This document shows positions 33,771 to 42,096 of a DNA stretch of 64,000 nucleotides, in pieces (the first letter of the stretch is position 1; each line of letters begins with the position of its first letter). The notes beneath the pieces were generated by a model. That model made no database searches. It saw nothing but the letters and a program-made list of their open reading frames with translations, and was not told where the DNA came from. The DNA lies in contig NZ_AUNE01000027.1 in the NCBI RefSeq assembly GCF_000447755.1, positions 85,896 to 149,895 on the forward strand. The letters are read 5' to 3'. The position numbers and the translations under genes were made by a program. The DNA is from Bacteriovorax sp. BSW11_IV (GTDB taxonomy: Bacteria; Bdellovibrionota; Bacteriovoracia; Bacteriovoracales; Bacteriovoracaceae).

Positions 33771-34577
33771 TTAAACAGCAATTTTGTGCAGTATATTTAA
33801 AATGGCCGTGATTCTTTGGGACTCTGAGTTATGAAAGGTTAGTGAGCGCTCAGTCCACTGCATAATTTTTTGAATATCATTGAGAATGGTAAAATTGTCG
33901 GTGTTTGAAATGGCCCATGTTATAGCATGTTCAAAAAACTTTCTTTCTAAGATTTTATTGCCCTTAGTATATTCATAAAACTTAGATTCATAATGTAGGT
34001 GCTCTTTTTCTATTTCTGTAAAATCTTGTTTCGATCTGAGGTAATTATAAAAGCTCTCACCCTTGGCCGAATCATTATCTTCCTTGCCAATAAAATTAAA
34101 TGTTATGGCCCTACTCTCTATTGTCGGCAGTAGACGAACTCCCGTAGGTTCCAGAAAAATTATTGTTGTATTTTTACTTGGTTCTTCTAGAGTTTTTAGG
34201 AATTTATTTAGAATAACTTCACTTAAAAAAGTAGCGTCATTTATTATGGCAAAGCGGTGTTTCATTTCGAAGTTGCCATATGTATGAAACTTTAAAAAAT
34301 CAGTGATGGCCTCATCATTTAATGTGTAATTCTTGGCCCTTTCATTTTCATCAATATAAAGAATATCTGGGTGTCCACCATTGATAATATTGAGCGAGCT
34401 TTCCACAGTTATTTTTTTTTCATCGGCGATGACAGCGCTTAAGAACTCTTTTGTCATATCATTTAAAAGAGAGCGCGCATTCTCGCTAGGTCGTGTTCTG
34501 AAAATATAGAAATGGGACAAAGTACGATTGTCCCATTTCTTTTTTAGAATTTGTTGTAAAGTTTGGTTGTGACTCAT
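33771..34577 (-). CDS. holB: DNA polymerase III delta'-like subunit
   Basis: A 268-residue clamp-loader protein. It shows the AAA+ delta' pattern without a Walker A: an N-terminal HFYIFRTRPSENA strand-loop, HPDILYID, RFAIINDATFLSEVILNKFLKTLEEP (Walker-B region and sensor helix, read as landmarks) and LLPTIESRAITFNF. Zinc-binding cysteines usual in delta' are missing, as in some lineages. It lies 11 bases after tmk and before ricT, the conserved context of holB. Some DNA-polymerase III subunits are short in this lineage; the protein is about 60 residues shorter than E. coli delta'. Confidence 0.82.
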   Translation of the reverse strand: MSHNQTLQQILKKKWDNRTLSHFYIFRTRPSENARSLLNDMTKEFLSAVIADEKKITVESSLNIINGGHPDILYIDENERAKNYTLNDEAITDFLKFHTYGNFEMKHRFAIINDATFLSEVILNKFLKTLEEPSKNTTIIFLEPTGVRLLPTIESRAITFNFIGKEDNDSAKGESFYNYLRSKQDFTEIEKEHLHYESKFYEYTKGNKILERKFFEHAITWAISNTDNFTILNDIQKIMQWTERSLTFHNSESQRITAILNILHKIAV

Positions 34578-34588
34578 ATCCCAAGATC

Positions 34589-35281
34589 CTATTGCTTGTG
34601 ATCTTGTCCTTGTACCAGCTCGTCAATTTTAGAGCGAATGGCCAGATAAACTTCTTCAAGAGATCTCTCTGAATTGATAACTTGAATTCTGTCTGGAAAA
34701 AGTTCACTTGCTGCGTCGTAACCTTTGATAAGTTTTGAGTGGAAGTCTTGATTTTCCGATTCAAAATAATCTTTTGGATTGTTACGGATTTCTTGGCGGT
34801 GCATAGAAGTTTCTAATCCGATCTTCAAATATAATGTTAAGTGAGGCACTAAGTGTAGTGGAAAGAGGTTATGGGCCTCTAGCACTTTTTCAATCCCTAG
34901 GCCCCTGGCCACACCTTGGTAGGCAATTGTGCTGTCGATATATCTATCGCAAATAATAATTGTATTAGGCACAGAAAGCTCGCTAAGTACAACCTCTGTT
35001 AGAAGTTGAGCTCTCGCTGAAGCGAAAAGGTAGGCCTCTGCTACAGGGTGAATTTTTGATGTTGTATTGAGGATGGCCTGACGCAACTTCTCACCATAAG
35101 GTGTTCCGCCTGGTTCTCTTAGAACAAGAACACGGAAATTCTTCTTTTCCAAATATTCCGTGATAAGTTTAATTTGTGTTGATTTACCAGAGCCTTCAAT
35201 GCCTTCAAAGCTGATGAAGAATGAACCTGGGAATGCTGGTGGACGAAATTGTGTTAAGAGTTCTTTACTAATATTTTCCAT
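34589..35281 (-). CDS. tmk: thymidylate kinase
   Basis: A 230-residue dTMP kinase, which makes dTDP from dTMP and ATP. P-loop: FEGIEGSGKST (residues ~25-35). DRY motif: CDRYIDSTIAYQG. The LID-type segment and REPGGTPYGEKLR are also clear. About 15 extra N-terminal residues precede the first strand. It heads the tmk-holB-ricT group, which puts a precursor enzyme beside a replication clamp loader. A terminator hairpin (35302-35324) separates it from the GYF-domain gene upstream. Confidence 0.95.
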   Translation of the reverse strand: MENISKELLTQFRPPAFPGSFFISFEGIEGSGKSTQIKLITEYLEKKNFRVLVLREPGGTPYGEKLRQAILNTTSKIHPVAEAYLFASARAQLLTEVVLSELSVPNTIIICDRYIDSTIAYQGVARGLGIEKVLEAHNLFPLHLVPHLTLYLKIGLETSMHRQEIRNNPKDYFESENQDFHSKLIKGYDAASELFPDRIQVINSERSLEEVYLAIRSKIDELVQGQDHKQ

Positions 35282-35301
35282 GACATAAATCTATCATAGA
35301 A

Positions 35302-35324
35302 AAAAAGGGTTTCGCACCCTTTTT
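35302..35324 (-). terminator. terminator after the GYF-domain gene
   Basis: AAAAAGGGT (35302-35310) and ACCCTTTTT (35316-35324) pair around five bases, with a T tract on the minus strand. It lies between the GYF gene stop (35331) and tmk start (35281), so tmk must have its own promoter very near or depend on read-through. Confidence 0.75.
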
Positions 35325-35330
35325 CTTAAT

Positions 35331-36494
35331 TTAGAACTCTTGTTCTTTATCGAAGAGTTCATCTTCATTGACGCTAGGTGTACGTGCATCAATTGGCTCA
35401 GCATCAATTAACTCTTCAGCTTCAATAACTGGGTCCATAGTATCTCTTGGAATTTGACCACGCATCTCGTCGTCTTCTCCCTCACTATAATAGCTCTCAT
35501 CTGAGGCCATGGCGTCGTCTTCCATTTGTCTTTTCTTATAATTTTTAAAAGTATCAGAATCTTTAAATGGTTTGATTCCACGAGTAACAGTAGGAGGTCT
35601 TCTTACTTTATTGTCTACGCGTTCAGCTCGAATTGGAGTTGGCTCTTTCGATCTAGATGCGGGAATTCGAGTCCCTTCAAGTTTTGCTTTTGGTGCTTTG
35701 AAGCCTTTTTCTATTGTGACTTTATTACTTGGCGTCGTATTAGATGTTCCTTTAAAAAGGAGGATCGCAATACCTGCTAGTGAGGCCACTAGTAACACGG
35801 CCCATGGCCACTTTGTTGTTTGCGCACTCGTTTCTTCCGAACTGTGGTCTTCTTCAATAATAACAGGGCCATTAGAAGTCGCTTTTGTATCATTTGGATG
35901 ATGTGTAAAAGCAAGACCTACCAGAGCATCTTCTTTCTCTGATTTCTCTCGTGCAAGTTGTAAAATTTTACTTTGATCGGCAACGCTCGCAAGGGGAGCA
36001 CCGATTTGATGAACATTGGGAAGAGATTTATTTGTGAGCTTTCTTCTATCGAATTGGTTGAAGTGATAAATCTTATTCCAAGATTGTCCTTCGTCAGTTG
36101 AGATTTCATCAATATGTAAAATTGTTTTTTCACTCAAGAGTTCGTTGATTTTATCTTCTGTAAATGGGCCTTGCTTTTGACCTTCAACAAGAAGGTAATA
36201 AGTCATGGCGCTGTCGTTTACATTCTCAACTAGCTGTGGCCTTCTTCTTTGGAAATAGGGGTGAGTGACAAATTCAGTCCATTCATTTTGAGTAACATTT
36301 TTAATTTCTATTTCAGATAGATTGTAGTCAGAATCTTCAAGAAAATCTTTTAACTCTTTTCCAAGAAACGGACCTATGATTTCATCGTCCATTTTAATTT
36401 CGAAAATATTTTCAATAGGAAGATTCCCATTTTCAATTTCATTTTCATTTAAAATTAGATTTGTAAGTTCTGTCTTTTTTAATGCTTGTCCCAT
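35331..36494 (-). CDS. membrane protein with two GYF_2-like domains
   Basis: A 387-residue protein. Two GYF_2-type modules lie at about residues 30-80 (FEIKMDDEIIGPFLGKELKDF) and 95-150 (YYLLVEGQKQGPFTEDKINELL...SWNKIYHF). One membrane helix follows at ~225-245 (KWPWAVLLVASLAGIAILLF). The rest is Pro/Arg- then Asp/Glu-rich and probably disordered, outside the membrane. GYF_2 domains bind proline-rich peptides. The gene stands alone between terminators. Its role is unknown. Confidence 0.75.
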   Translation of the reverse strand: MGQALKKTELTNLILNENEIENGNLPIENIFEIKMDDEIIGPFLGKELKDFLEDSDYNLSEIEIKNVTQNEWTEFVTHPYFQRRRPQLVENVNDSAMTYYLLVEGQKQGPFTEDKINELLSEKTILHIDEISTDEGQSWNKIYHFNQFDRRKLTNKSLPNVHQIGAPLASVADQSKILQLAREKSEKEDALVGLAFTHHPNDTKATSNGPVIIEEDHSSEETSAQTTKWPWAVLLVASLAGIAILLFKGTSNTTPSNKVTIEKGFKAPKAKLEGTRIPASRSKEPTPIRAERVDNKVRRPPTVTRGIKPFKDSDTFKNYKKRQMEDDAMASDESYYSEGEDDEMRGQIPRDTMDPVIEAEELIDAEPIDARTPSVNEDELFDKEQEF

Positions 36495-36592
36495 ATGAAA
36501 TCATCCCCAACTGGTTTGATCTTCTTATCGACAAAAGCACAAATTTTTAGAGTTTTTCTTATAATAACGGGTGAAAAAGGCAAATTTTGACC

Positions 36593-36623
36593 AAAAAAAA
36601 GGCCGGATAAACCGACCTTTTTT
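36593..36623. terminator. terminator after the beta-barrel gene
   Basis: Eight As and GGCCGG (36593-36606) pair with CCGACC and six Ts (36612-36623), with one C-A mismatch. It lies between the barrel gene stop (36639) and the GYF gene start (36494). Confidence 0.75.
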
Positions 36624-36638
36624 GTATTGAATTTCGAA

Positions 36639-37475
36639 TTAGAAAATTGGTAGTGAAACAAGTGTTCCAATTGCAGCTTCTTCTGTCCACTCTGGTCTGT
36701 AACTTGAAAATAGGTTACCGTCAGTAGTGTTAAGAATATACCCTTCATAATAAAGAGATACAGAAACTCCTGAGTTGAAAGCATAGTCTAGAGATAGAGT
36801 TGAAAGAAGGTACTCAGTGTTCTTCTCTGCATTGTCATATCTGTAGCTGTAGTAAGTATTTGTGTAAGATACACCAAAATTGTCATTGAATTGGTATCCG
36901 TGACCTAGTGATGCTGACCATACGTGAGTAGCTGCACCAGTTGTCTTAGAATCAGCATTTCTGTTGTAAACTAAAATAAATGGAGTTGAGCTTAGAGAGT
37001 ATTTTCCAAAAGTTTTAGAGAAAACACCGTAAGCGTAGTGGTATGAATCATATCCTCTAGTTTTTCTTGTATTATCATTCGCAAAGTAGTTTCTTAGCAT
37101 GAATGAAGCGTTAACACCGTGCTTGTCTTCTGTAAGAATGGCACTTCTAGAGAATCTGAACTCTGTAGTATAAAGTTCTGTATGGTAATCACCTTGAGCT
37201 TTTTGGGCCTTGTCGATAGTCGTTCTGAAAATCGGCTTAAGTGTAAGCTTGTGGTATTTGTCGATTTTGTAATTTAAATAAAGATAATGGTCAGTTGTTA
37301 AACCGTTAGCACCTTTTGCGCTAATCCAAGCATCGTTTAGGTAGCTCATTGAAAATGGTGACTTTTTTAGCTTGTCCCAAATGTTTGTTGAAGTTGTTGA
37401 TGTTGCTGAGTCCTCAGCGTGGGCCAGTGAGCCTAGAACCATCATTAGTCCAAATAGTAATCCCTTAATTTTCAT
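36639..37475 (-). CDS. outer-membrane beta-barrel protein
   Basis: About 278 residues from the ATG at 37475 (GGAGAGAG upstream; the frame runs on to a TTG at 37490). Signal peptide MKIKGLLFGLMMVLGSLAHA. The mature protein has many short alternating aromatic/polar strands (YLYLNYKIDKYHKLTLKPIF, FSVSYT-type repeats) and ends in Phe (LVSLPIF), the usual C-terminal signal for BAM insertion. No specific channel family is recognised. A terminator follows at 36593. Confidence 0.78.
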   Translation of the reverse strand: MKIKGLLFGLMMVLGSLAHAEDSATSTTSTNIWDKLKKSPFSMSYLNDAWISAKGANGLTTDHYLYLNYKIDKYHKLTLKPIFRTTIDKAQKAQGDYHTELYTTEFRFSRSAILTEDKHGVNASFMLRNYFANDNTRKTRGYDSYHYAYGVFSKTFGKYSLSSTPFILVYNRNADSKTTGAATHVWSASLGHGYQFNDNFGVSYTNTYYSYRYDNAEKNTEYLLSTLSLDYAFNSGVSVSLYYEGYILNTTDGNLFSSYRPEWTEEAAIGTLVSLPIF

Positions 37476-37685
37476 TCTCTCTCTCCTCAAAATAATCTTC
37501 CCAAAAATTGTCTAGATGCCATTGTTTACCAGAAAACTAAACTTTGTCGACTATTTTTGCGGTGAATCATGACGGAAATACTCAAATGTAAGAAAATGTC
37601 AAAAATTTTACTGTTAGAATTTAGTTAGTCTTAATAAATTGACGACTTACACCCAAAAGGTGACACTTTGATACTAAGGATGGCC

Positions 37686-38975
37686 ATGAAATTTTTATAT
37701 TTATTTGTCACAGTGAGTCTTTTTCGCCTTGTTGGGCTTATTTTATCAGGCCTTAGCTTCTTACATCCGTTTTTGAAAACGCGTAAGGAGTTTGAAAGTC
37801 GTAATAATGAAGAGGGTTGCATACCTTTTCATCGCCAAGGCGTTCGTGCCCATATCACTTTTCATGTCTCAAGCGAAGGGGAGCTGGAACAGGTTCGTCC
37901 TCTCATAGATTCTTTTATTCAAAGAGCAAAACGCATTGAAATTCTTTATACAAGCCCAAGCGTTGAGGCGAAGATAAAAAGGCTTCACGCCGAACATCCC
38001 GAGTATATTCGTTATTTGCGTTTTTGCTTTCTGTGCAATTTTCGCGATTGGCGACCATTTAATTGGATTACGAGCGAGCACTTTATAATGGTTCGCTATG
38101 ACTTTTTTCCTGAGCTTTTGCTGATGTCTCGCTTTTGTGAGCGCACAACTCTTTTATGGGCCTCTCGAAAAGGGAAGAAAGAAGAATTCACATTATATGA
38201 CAAGCTCATCTATAGCTTTTTTACTCATATTGTACCCGCCACGAACAAAGATGAAGAGCTATTTAAAAAAGAGTTCGACACCGTTGAGCACACATTTGAT
38301 TTTCGCGTTTTGCAAATAGATAAGCGTGTGCAAAATGCTTTTGCGAAGTTGGATGAGGCCACTCTTTTGCCCTTGGTTCATTTTATTGAGGCCAACTTTT
38401 CACGTGAAAATCGTATCGTCTACGGCTCAGCATGGCCGGTGGACAGTGCGAGCTTGAGCGGTGAGTGGATCTCGAAAATTCATAGCAAAGAAAAATTTCT
38501 TTGCCTGTGTCCTCATAAATTGGATGAGAAAAGTTTGGATGAATTGATCACTTCTTTGAAAGAGAAGAATGTGAATTATTATTTAATAAATAAGAAAACA
38601 GATCTTACTCATATTTTGAAAGAATATGAGAGCTCTCCTGGTGTTATGATAAATGCCGTTCCTGGTGTTTTATGCGAGTTCTATACGATCTTTGGGAAGG
38701 CCTATGTTAGCGGCGGCTTTGGTCGCAGCATTCATTCTGTCTTAGAGCCTTATCTTGCAGGGTGCTTTGTCTTTTGTGGACCGCGCACCCATCGATCGAC
38801 TGAATTTGATTTAATCTTAGAAAACGATCAAAGTGCAATTCATGTGGCCAGTGAATTGAATGAGCTTTATCCTTTGATGATGCAAGTGGACGATAAAGTT
38901 TTTGATGCTGATAAGGTTAAAAGTTTTGTCGAGTCTTATCGCCAGAGGTATGATGGCATAGTAATGTCTTTATAA
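37686..38975 (+). CDS. waaA: Kdo transferase (WaaA/KdtA family)
   Basis: About 429 residues from the ATG at 37686 (AAGGA five bases upstream; TTG 37668 and ATG 37680 are in frame). It adds Kdo to lipid A precursor at the inner membrane. An N-terminal hydrophobic anchor (residues ~1-22) precedes the GT30 domain. HVSSEGELEQVRPLI carries the catalytic Glu (SxGE), and IEILYTSPS, YDFFPELLLM, GSAWPVDSASL and GGFGRSIHSVLEP follow in the expected order. It is followed 30 bases on by an FAD-type gene. Confidence 0.88.
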   Translation: MKFLYLFVTVSLFRLVGLILSGLSFLHPFLKTRKEFESRNNEEGCIPFHRQGVRAHITFHVSSEGELEQVRPLIDSFIQRAKRIEILYTSPSVEAKIKRLHAEHPEYIRYLRFCFLCNFRDWRPFNWITSEHFIMVRYDFFPELLLMSRFCERTTLLWASRKGKKEEFTLYDKLIYSFFTHIVPATNKDEELFKKEFDTVEHTFDFRVLQIDKRVQNAFAKLDEATLLPLVHFIEANFSRENRIVYGSAWPVDSASLSGEWISKIHSKEKFLCLCPHKLDEKSLDELITSLKEKNVNYYLINKKTDLTHILKEYESSPGVMINAVPGVLCEFYTIFGKAYVSGGFGRSIHSVLEPYLAGCFVFCGPRTHRSTEFDLILENDQSAIHVASELNELYPLMMQVDDKVFDADKVKSFVESYRQRYDGIVMSL

Positions 38976-39005
38976 GTATTTTTTAAGCATTTTGGAGTTA
39001 GAGCG

Positions 39006-40394
39006 TTGTTAGTTAAAAACTTTGATCTCGTTATTGTTGGAAAAAGTTATTTGTCAGTTCTTCTGGCCATGAAGCTTATTAAGCGCGGACAAAAAGTTCT
39101 TCTTCTTGATGATGAGAGAGTGGAAATAGGAACTCTATTTAGTGATTTCTTTGGTCCAATTGAAAAGAAGTTCATTGAATCTTGGGCCAGTGACAATGCC
39201 ATGGAGTCATTTTCGGATATTGAGAAACTTCTCACTCCAAAACCTTATTCATTTGTAATTGAAAATAAGAGAATTCGCTTAGGTCGCACACCATCGGCAA
39301 ATTTTTATGAACTTTATAGAAAGCTCAATTCACTTTTACCACTTTCTAATGATGAATTTACTAAGCACGTCGGCACAGAAGAAGCGCGAGAGCTCTTTGA
39401 TAGTGAATTCTATAAATTAACTGATAGGATCGGAAAATCTTCATATTTTTTTAAGAGTTTACAAGGTCTAAATATTGATGGTCTTTTGGCCATGTGTCCT
39501 AAAGGAATTGTCGATCTCTATAATGCTTTTTCAAAAGTTGTTATTAAAAGAGAAAATCTTAGTGAGAAAGATTTATGGTTTTTAAAATCATTTCTTGTTA
39601 TGACAAGAGGTCTATTTCACAAGTGTGTCGATTCTAAATTAAATGAAACTGAAGCGTTTCATCTTCTTCTTTGTCTTTTGTCTCCTAGTTATGAACTTGA
39701 TCACGAGAAGGCCTTAGAAGAGATTATTCCTGTTTTTGAAAATGCAGGGGGAATTTATAAACGCTGCCAATTGCGCGAATGGAAATTTCATAATTCTAAA
39801 CCCTGGTCTGTAGAACTTTCTAGTTATGAAGGTATTGTTCATCCAGAAAAAATTGTTTTTATTGGCGGTGACCTTACACAAATGCCAGTGACTCTTAACG
39901 AAAGAGGCAAGACGCTAAAGGATATCTGTGTTGAATGGCATATAGAAGGTTTACCTGACCCGTTATTGGGCGAGCGAATCTTCTTTTCGCGTGTCGATAA
40001 GATGGGAACTGATATCCCTCTTTGGTGTGCTGATGTTGAAGAGGGGAAATTAAATTTTAAAGTTTTTTCTCTTTATGAGAAAGGTTCAAAGATATCATTT
40101 ATTAAAGATCATTTACGCCAGAGTTTAAAAGAAGATTTATCTCTACTTTATCCTGAAGTTGGTTCTTTTCGAATTCGAGAGAAAATTTCATATGGAAAAG
40201 AGCTATGGCCATATGATCTAATGAGAACTGACAAGAGAAGTTGGTTTCCAAAAAAGGTTTCACTCTTCGATGGTTCTAGACCAGGAGTGAATGAAAAATT
40301 GAAAAACGTTCATTACTTCGGACCAAGAAGACAAACACCTCTAGGTTTACTGAGTTCTTTAATGGATCTCAATGAGATGCAGCAGTTTATTTAG
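39006..40394 (+). CDS. Rossmann-fold FAD/NAD(P)-type protein
   Basis: A 462-residue protein from a TTG start with GGAG upstream. The N-terminus has a dinucleotide-binding pattern, FDLVIVGKSYLSVLLAMKLIKRG with the acidic strand end VLLLDDE, but the glycine loop is GKSYLS rather than GxGxxG. No other catalytic motif is clear; later segments KIVFIGGDLTQM and HYFGPRRQTPLGLLSSLMD look like FAD-enzyme C-termini. It follows waaA by 30 bases and probably shares its transcript. Function not assigned. Confidence 0.65.
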   Translation: MLVKNFDLVIVGKSYLSVLLAMKLIKRGQKVLLLDDERVEIGTLFSDFFGPIEKKFIESWASDNAMESFSDIEKLLTPKPYSFVIENKRIRLGRTPSANFYELYRKLNSLLPLSNDEFTKHVGTEEARELFDSEFYKLTDRIGKSSYFFKSLQGLNIDGLLAMCPKGIVDLYNAFSKVVIKRENLSEKDLWFLKSFLVMTRGLFHKCVDSKLNETEAFHLLLCLLSPSYELDHEKALEEIIPVFENAGGIYKRCQLREWKFHNSKPWSVELSSYEGIVHPEKIVFIGGDLTQMPVTLNERGKTLKDICVEWHIEGLPDPLLGERIFFSRVDKMGTDIPLWCADVEEGKLNFKVFSLYEKGSKISFIKDHLRQSLKEDLSLLYPEVGSFRIREKISYGKELWPYDLMRTDKRSWFPKKVSLFDGSRPGVNEKLKNVHYFGPRRQTPLGLLSSLMDLNEMQQFI

Positions 40395-40463
40395 ATTTCA
40401 GTTTTGAAAAAGTACGTCTTCTAAGGGAAAAAGCTTTTAACATTTTTATTGTTTGCTACAATA

Positions 40464-40700
40464 ATGAGTATGTTAAATCGCGCGCGTTCAAAACAAATAT
40501 TCAAAGGACAAGAAGGTCAAACGGCCGTGGAGTACATCTTATTAATAGGTGTCGTCGTCATTCTTTGTCTTTCAATGATGAAAATTGTTAAGGAGCGCAT
40601 GGTGAGCACAAATTGCACGGGCAATAATCAAAGTATTGTTTGTGGTCTTATGAAGATTGCAACCCCTCAAAATTACAAGTATTTTAACATCAGTCGTTAG
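40464..40700 (+). CDS. pilin-like peptide with class III-type leader
   Basis: About 78 residues from ATG 40464 (ATG 40470 is also possible; no good ribosome-binding site is seen, and TACAAT at 40457 could be a -10 for a leaderless message). A basic leader (NRARSKQIFKGQEG) precedes QTAVEYILLIGVVVILCLSMMK, a hydrophobic N-terminal helix with Glu at the fifth position after cleavage. The QxAxExxxL pattern resembles class III signal peptides and Flp-type pilins. A small tail with two cysteines follows. No assembly genes are nearby. Confidence 0.6.
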   Translation: MSMLNRARSKQIFKGQEGQTAVEYILLIGVVVILCLSMMKIVKERMVSTNCTGNNQSIVCGLMKIATPQNYKYFNISR

Positions 40701-40749
40701 TCAGAATTTGTCTTCTAACTGTCTAAAATCTTGACACCCTATGAAATTA

Positions 40750-40801
40750 ATACCCAAAGGGGCGCAGTGCGTCATTTTTTCAGATATAAATATACCCAAA
40801 G
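40750..40801 (+). repeat. direct repeat ATACCCAAAG ahead of a barrel gene
   Basis: ATACCCAAAG occurs at 40750-40759 and 40792-40801, 42 bases apart (about four helical turns), just before the barrel gene at 40829. It may be a regulator site. Confidence 0.35.
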
Positions 40802-40828
40802 AAATAAGACCTGAAGAAGGAGAAAAAC

Positions 40829-41899
40829 ATGAAAGCAATTAACTTTAAAAAAGGGGCATCATCATTGCTTCTTTTGGCCACACTGGCCACACCAGCATAT
40901 CAAGCGCTAGCGCAAGAAGATATGTTGCTAAATGAAACAGATCAGATTTTAAACTCTGATCAAATTGACATTGACGGTATTTATAACCAAAAGCCTAAAC
41001 CATCGGCGGCCGATCGCATGGCGAAGATGAGAAAGCAGTTAGAGCAAAAAACTAACGAGATGGTTGATAAGAAAATTGAAGATGAAAGGGTTAAGGCCGA
41101 GGCCGAACTAACTAAGAAGCTTCAAGATGCATTCCAGCGTGGATTTAATGCAATGGAAGGCGATACTGTAACAACAACTCAAGCGGCCGTTGCTCGTGTT
41201 GAGACTAAAGTTGCAGAAGCTCCAACAGATAGAAAAAGTAAAATCACTTTGAGTTCAGGAATCAATGCTATTACTGGCAACACAATTGATGTTGAAAGTA
41301 ATTTTGGTATTAATCTGAACGCAGAGACTATGGTTCACGACAACATTTCAGTTGGTCTGGGAATCGGATATTTAAAAATGGACGCTACTGATATTGGTCG
41401 TTCAAGTTACTATTACGGACAAGAAGTTAACTACTCTAGATTAACTATCGAGGCCAATAGTAAGTTCTTTATGATTAATCACGGTGCGTTTAGACCATAT
41501 GCTGGTCTTGGACTTGGATATAACAGAGCGAGCTTAAAATATAGCAACTCAAATAATATCTATGGTGCAAATGGTTACTATAATAACAACAGTTATGCTT
41601 ACAATAATCCTTATTACTACAATAGTGGATATAGTACACAACCACTGTACAACTACCAAGATGGATTCTCATCAAGCTACCTTTCTGGATCAGCTATGAT
41701 TGGATCGGACATTGTAGTTGCAGACCGATTTGGAATTAACCTAGAAGTTAAGTACACTAAGGCGCTTACTTCTGGTTACGACAAAAATCTTGGAACTCAA
41801 GGTTTAAGTCAAGACGAGGGTGATTTAAGAAATATCTCTCGCCAAATTGAAGACGCTGATCAGTTCTCTGTTGGCGCAGGTCTTTCATTCAGATTCTAA
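40829..41899 (+). CDS. outer-membrane beta-barrel protein with Tyr/Asn-rich loop
   Basis: A 356-residue protein with a signal peptide (cleavage near YQALAQED). Residues ~45-110 are a charged helical region (MAKMRKQLEQKTNEMVDKKIE landmark), then a barrel from ~130 with outer-membrane style strands (ITLSSGINAITG, YAGLGLGYNRA, FGINLEVKYTK) ending FSVGAGLSFRF, a typical C-terminal Phe signal. Residues ~240-275 are a Tyr/Asn-rich insert, probably a surface loop. AGAAGGAG precedes the ATG. A hairpin terminator follows at 41951. Confidence 0.8.
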   Translation: MKAINFKKGASSLLLLATLATPAYQALAQEDMLLNETDQILNSDQIDIDGIYNQKPKPSAADRMAKMRKQLEQKTNEMVDKKIEDERVKAEAELTKKLQDAFQRGFNAMEGDTVTTTQAAVARVETKVAEAPTDRKSKITLSSGINAITGNTIDVESNFGINLNAETMVHDNISVGLGIGYLKMDATDIGRSSYYYGQEVNYSRLTIEANSKFFMINHGAFRPYAGLGLGYNRASLKYSNSNNIYGANGYYNNNSYAYNNPYYYNSGYSTQPLYNYQDGFSSSYLSGSAMIGSDIVVADRFGINLEVKYTKALTSGYDKNLGTQGLSQDEGDLRNISRQIEDADQFSVGAGLSFRF

Positions 41900-41950
41900 T
41901 GTAGGTCATTCCTACGAGTTTTTTCTTCATGGTTTTTTTCTTCAAATAAG

Positions 41951-41978
41951 GGGAGGCGCAAGTCTCCCTTTATTATTT
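41951..41978 (+). terminator. terminator after the Tyr/Asn-loop barrel gene
   Basis: GGGAG (41951-41955) and CTCCC (41964-41968) form a five-base GC-rich stem, then TTTATTATTT. A weaker stem GTAGG/CCTAC with six Ts lies just upstream (41901-41925). Confidence 0.5.
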
Positions 41979-42096
41979 GATCAGAGTGGTTGGTTAGTCA
42001 GTTGTGTCTTTTTATTCCCCTTCGTTTTTCTTTCTTTTCGAGTGCTTTTCCTTTAAAATTTTTGGCAAGTGAATATAAAAATTTTAAGGAGTCACT

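Noticed and set aside
36479..36784. 101-codon minus-strand frame spanning the barrel gene end and terminator
   Set aside because: It crosses a terminator and overlaps the barrel and GYF genes in another frame, with no ribosome-binding site.
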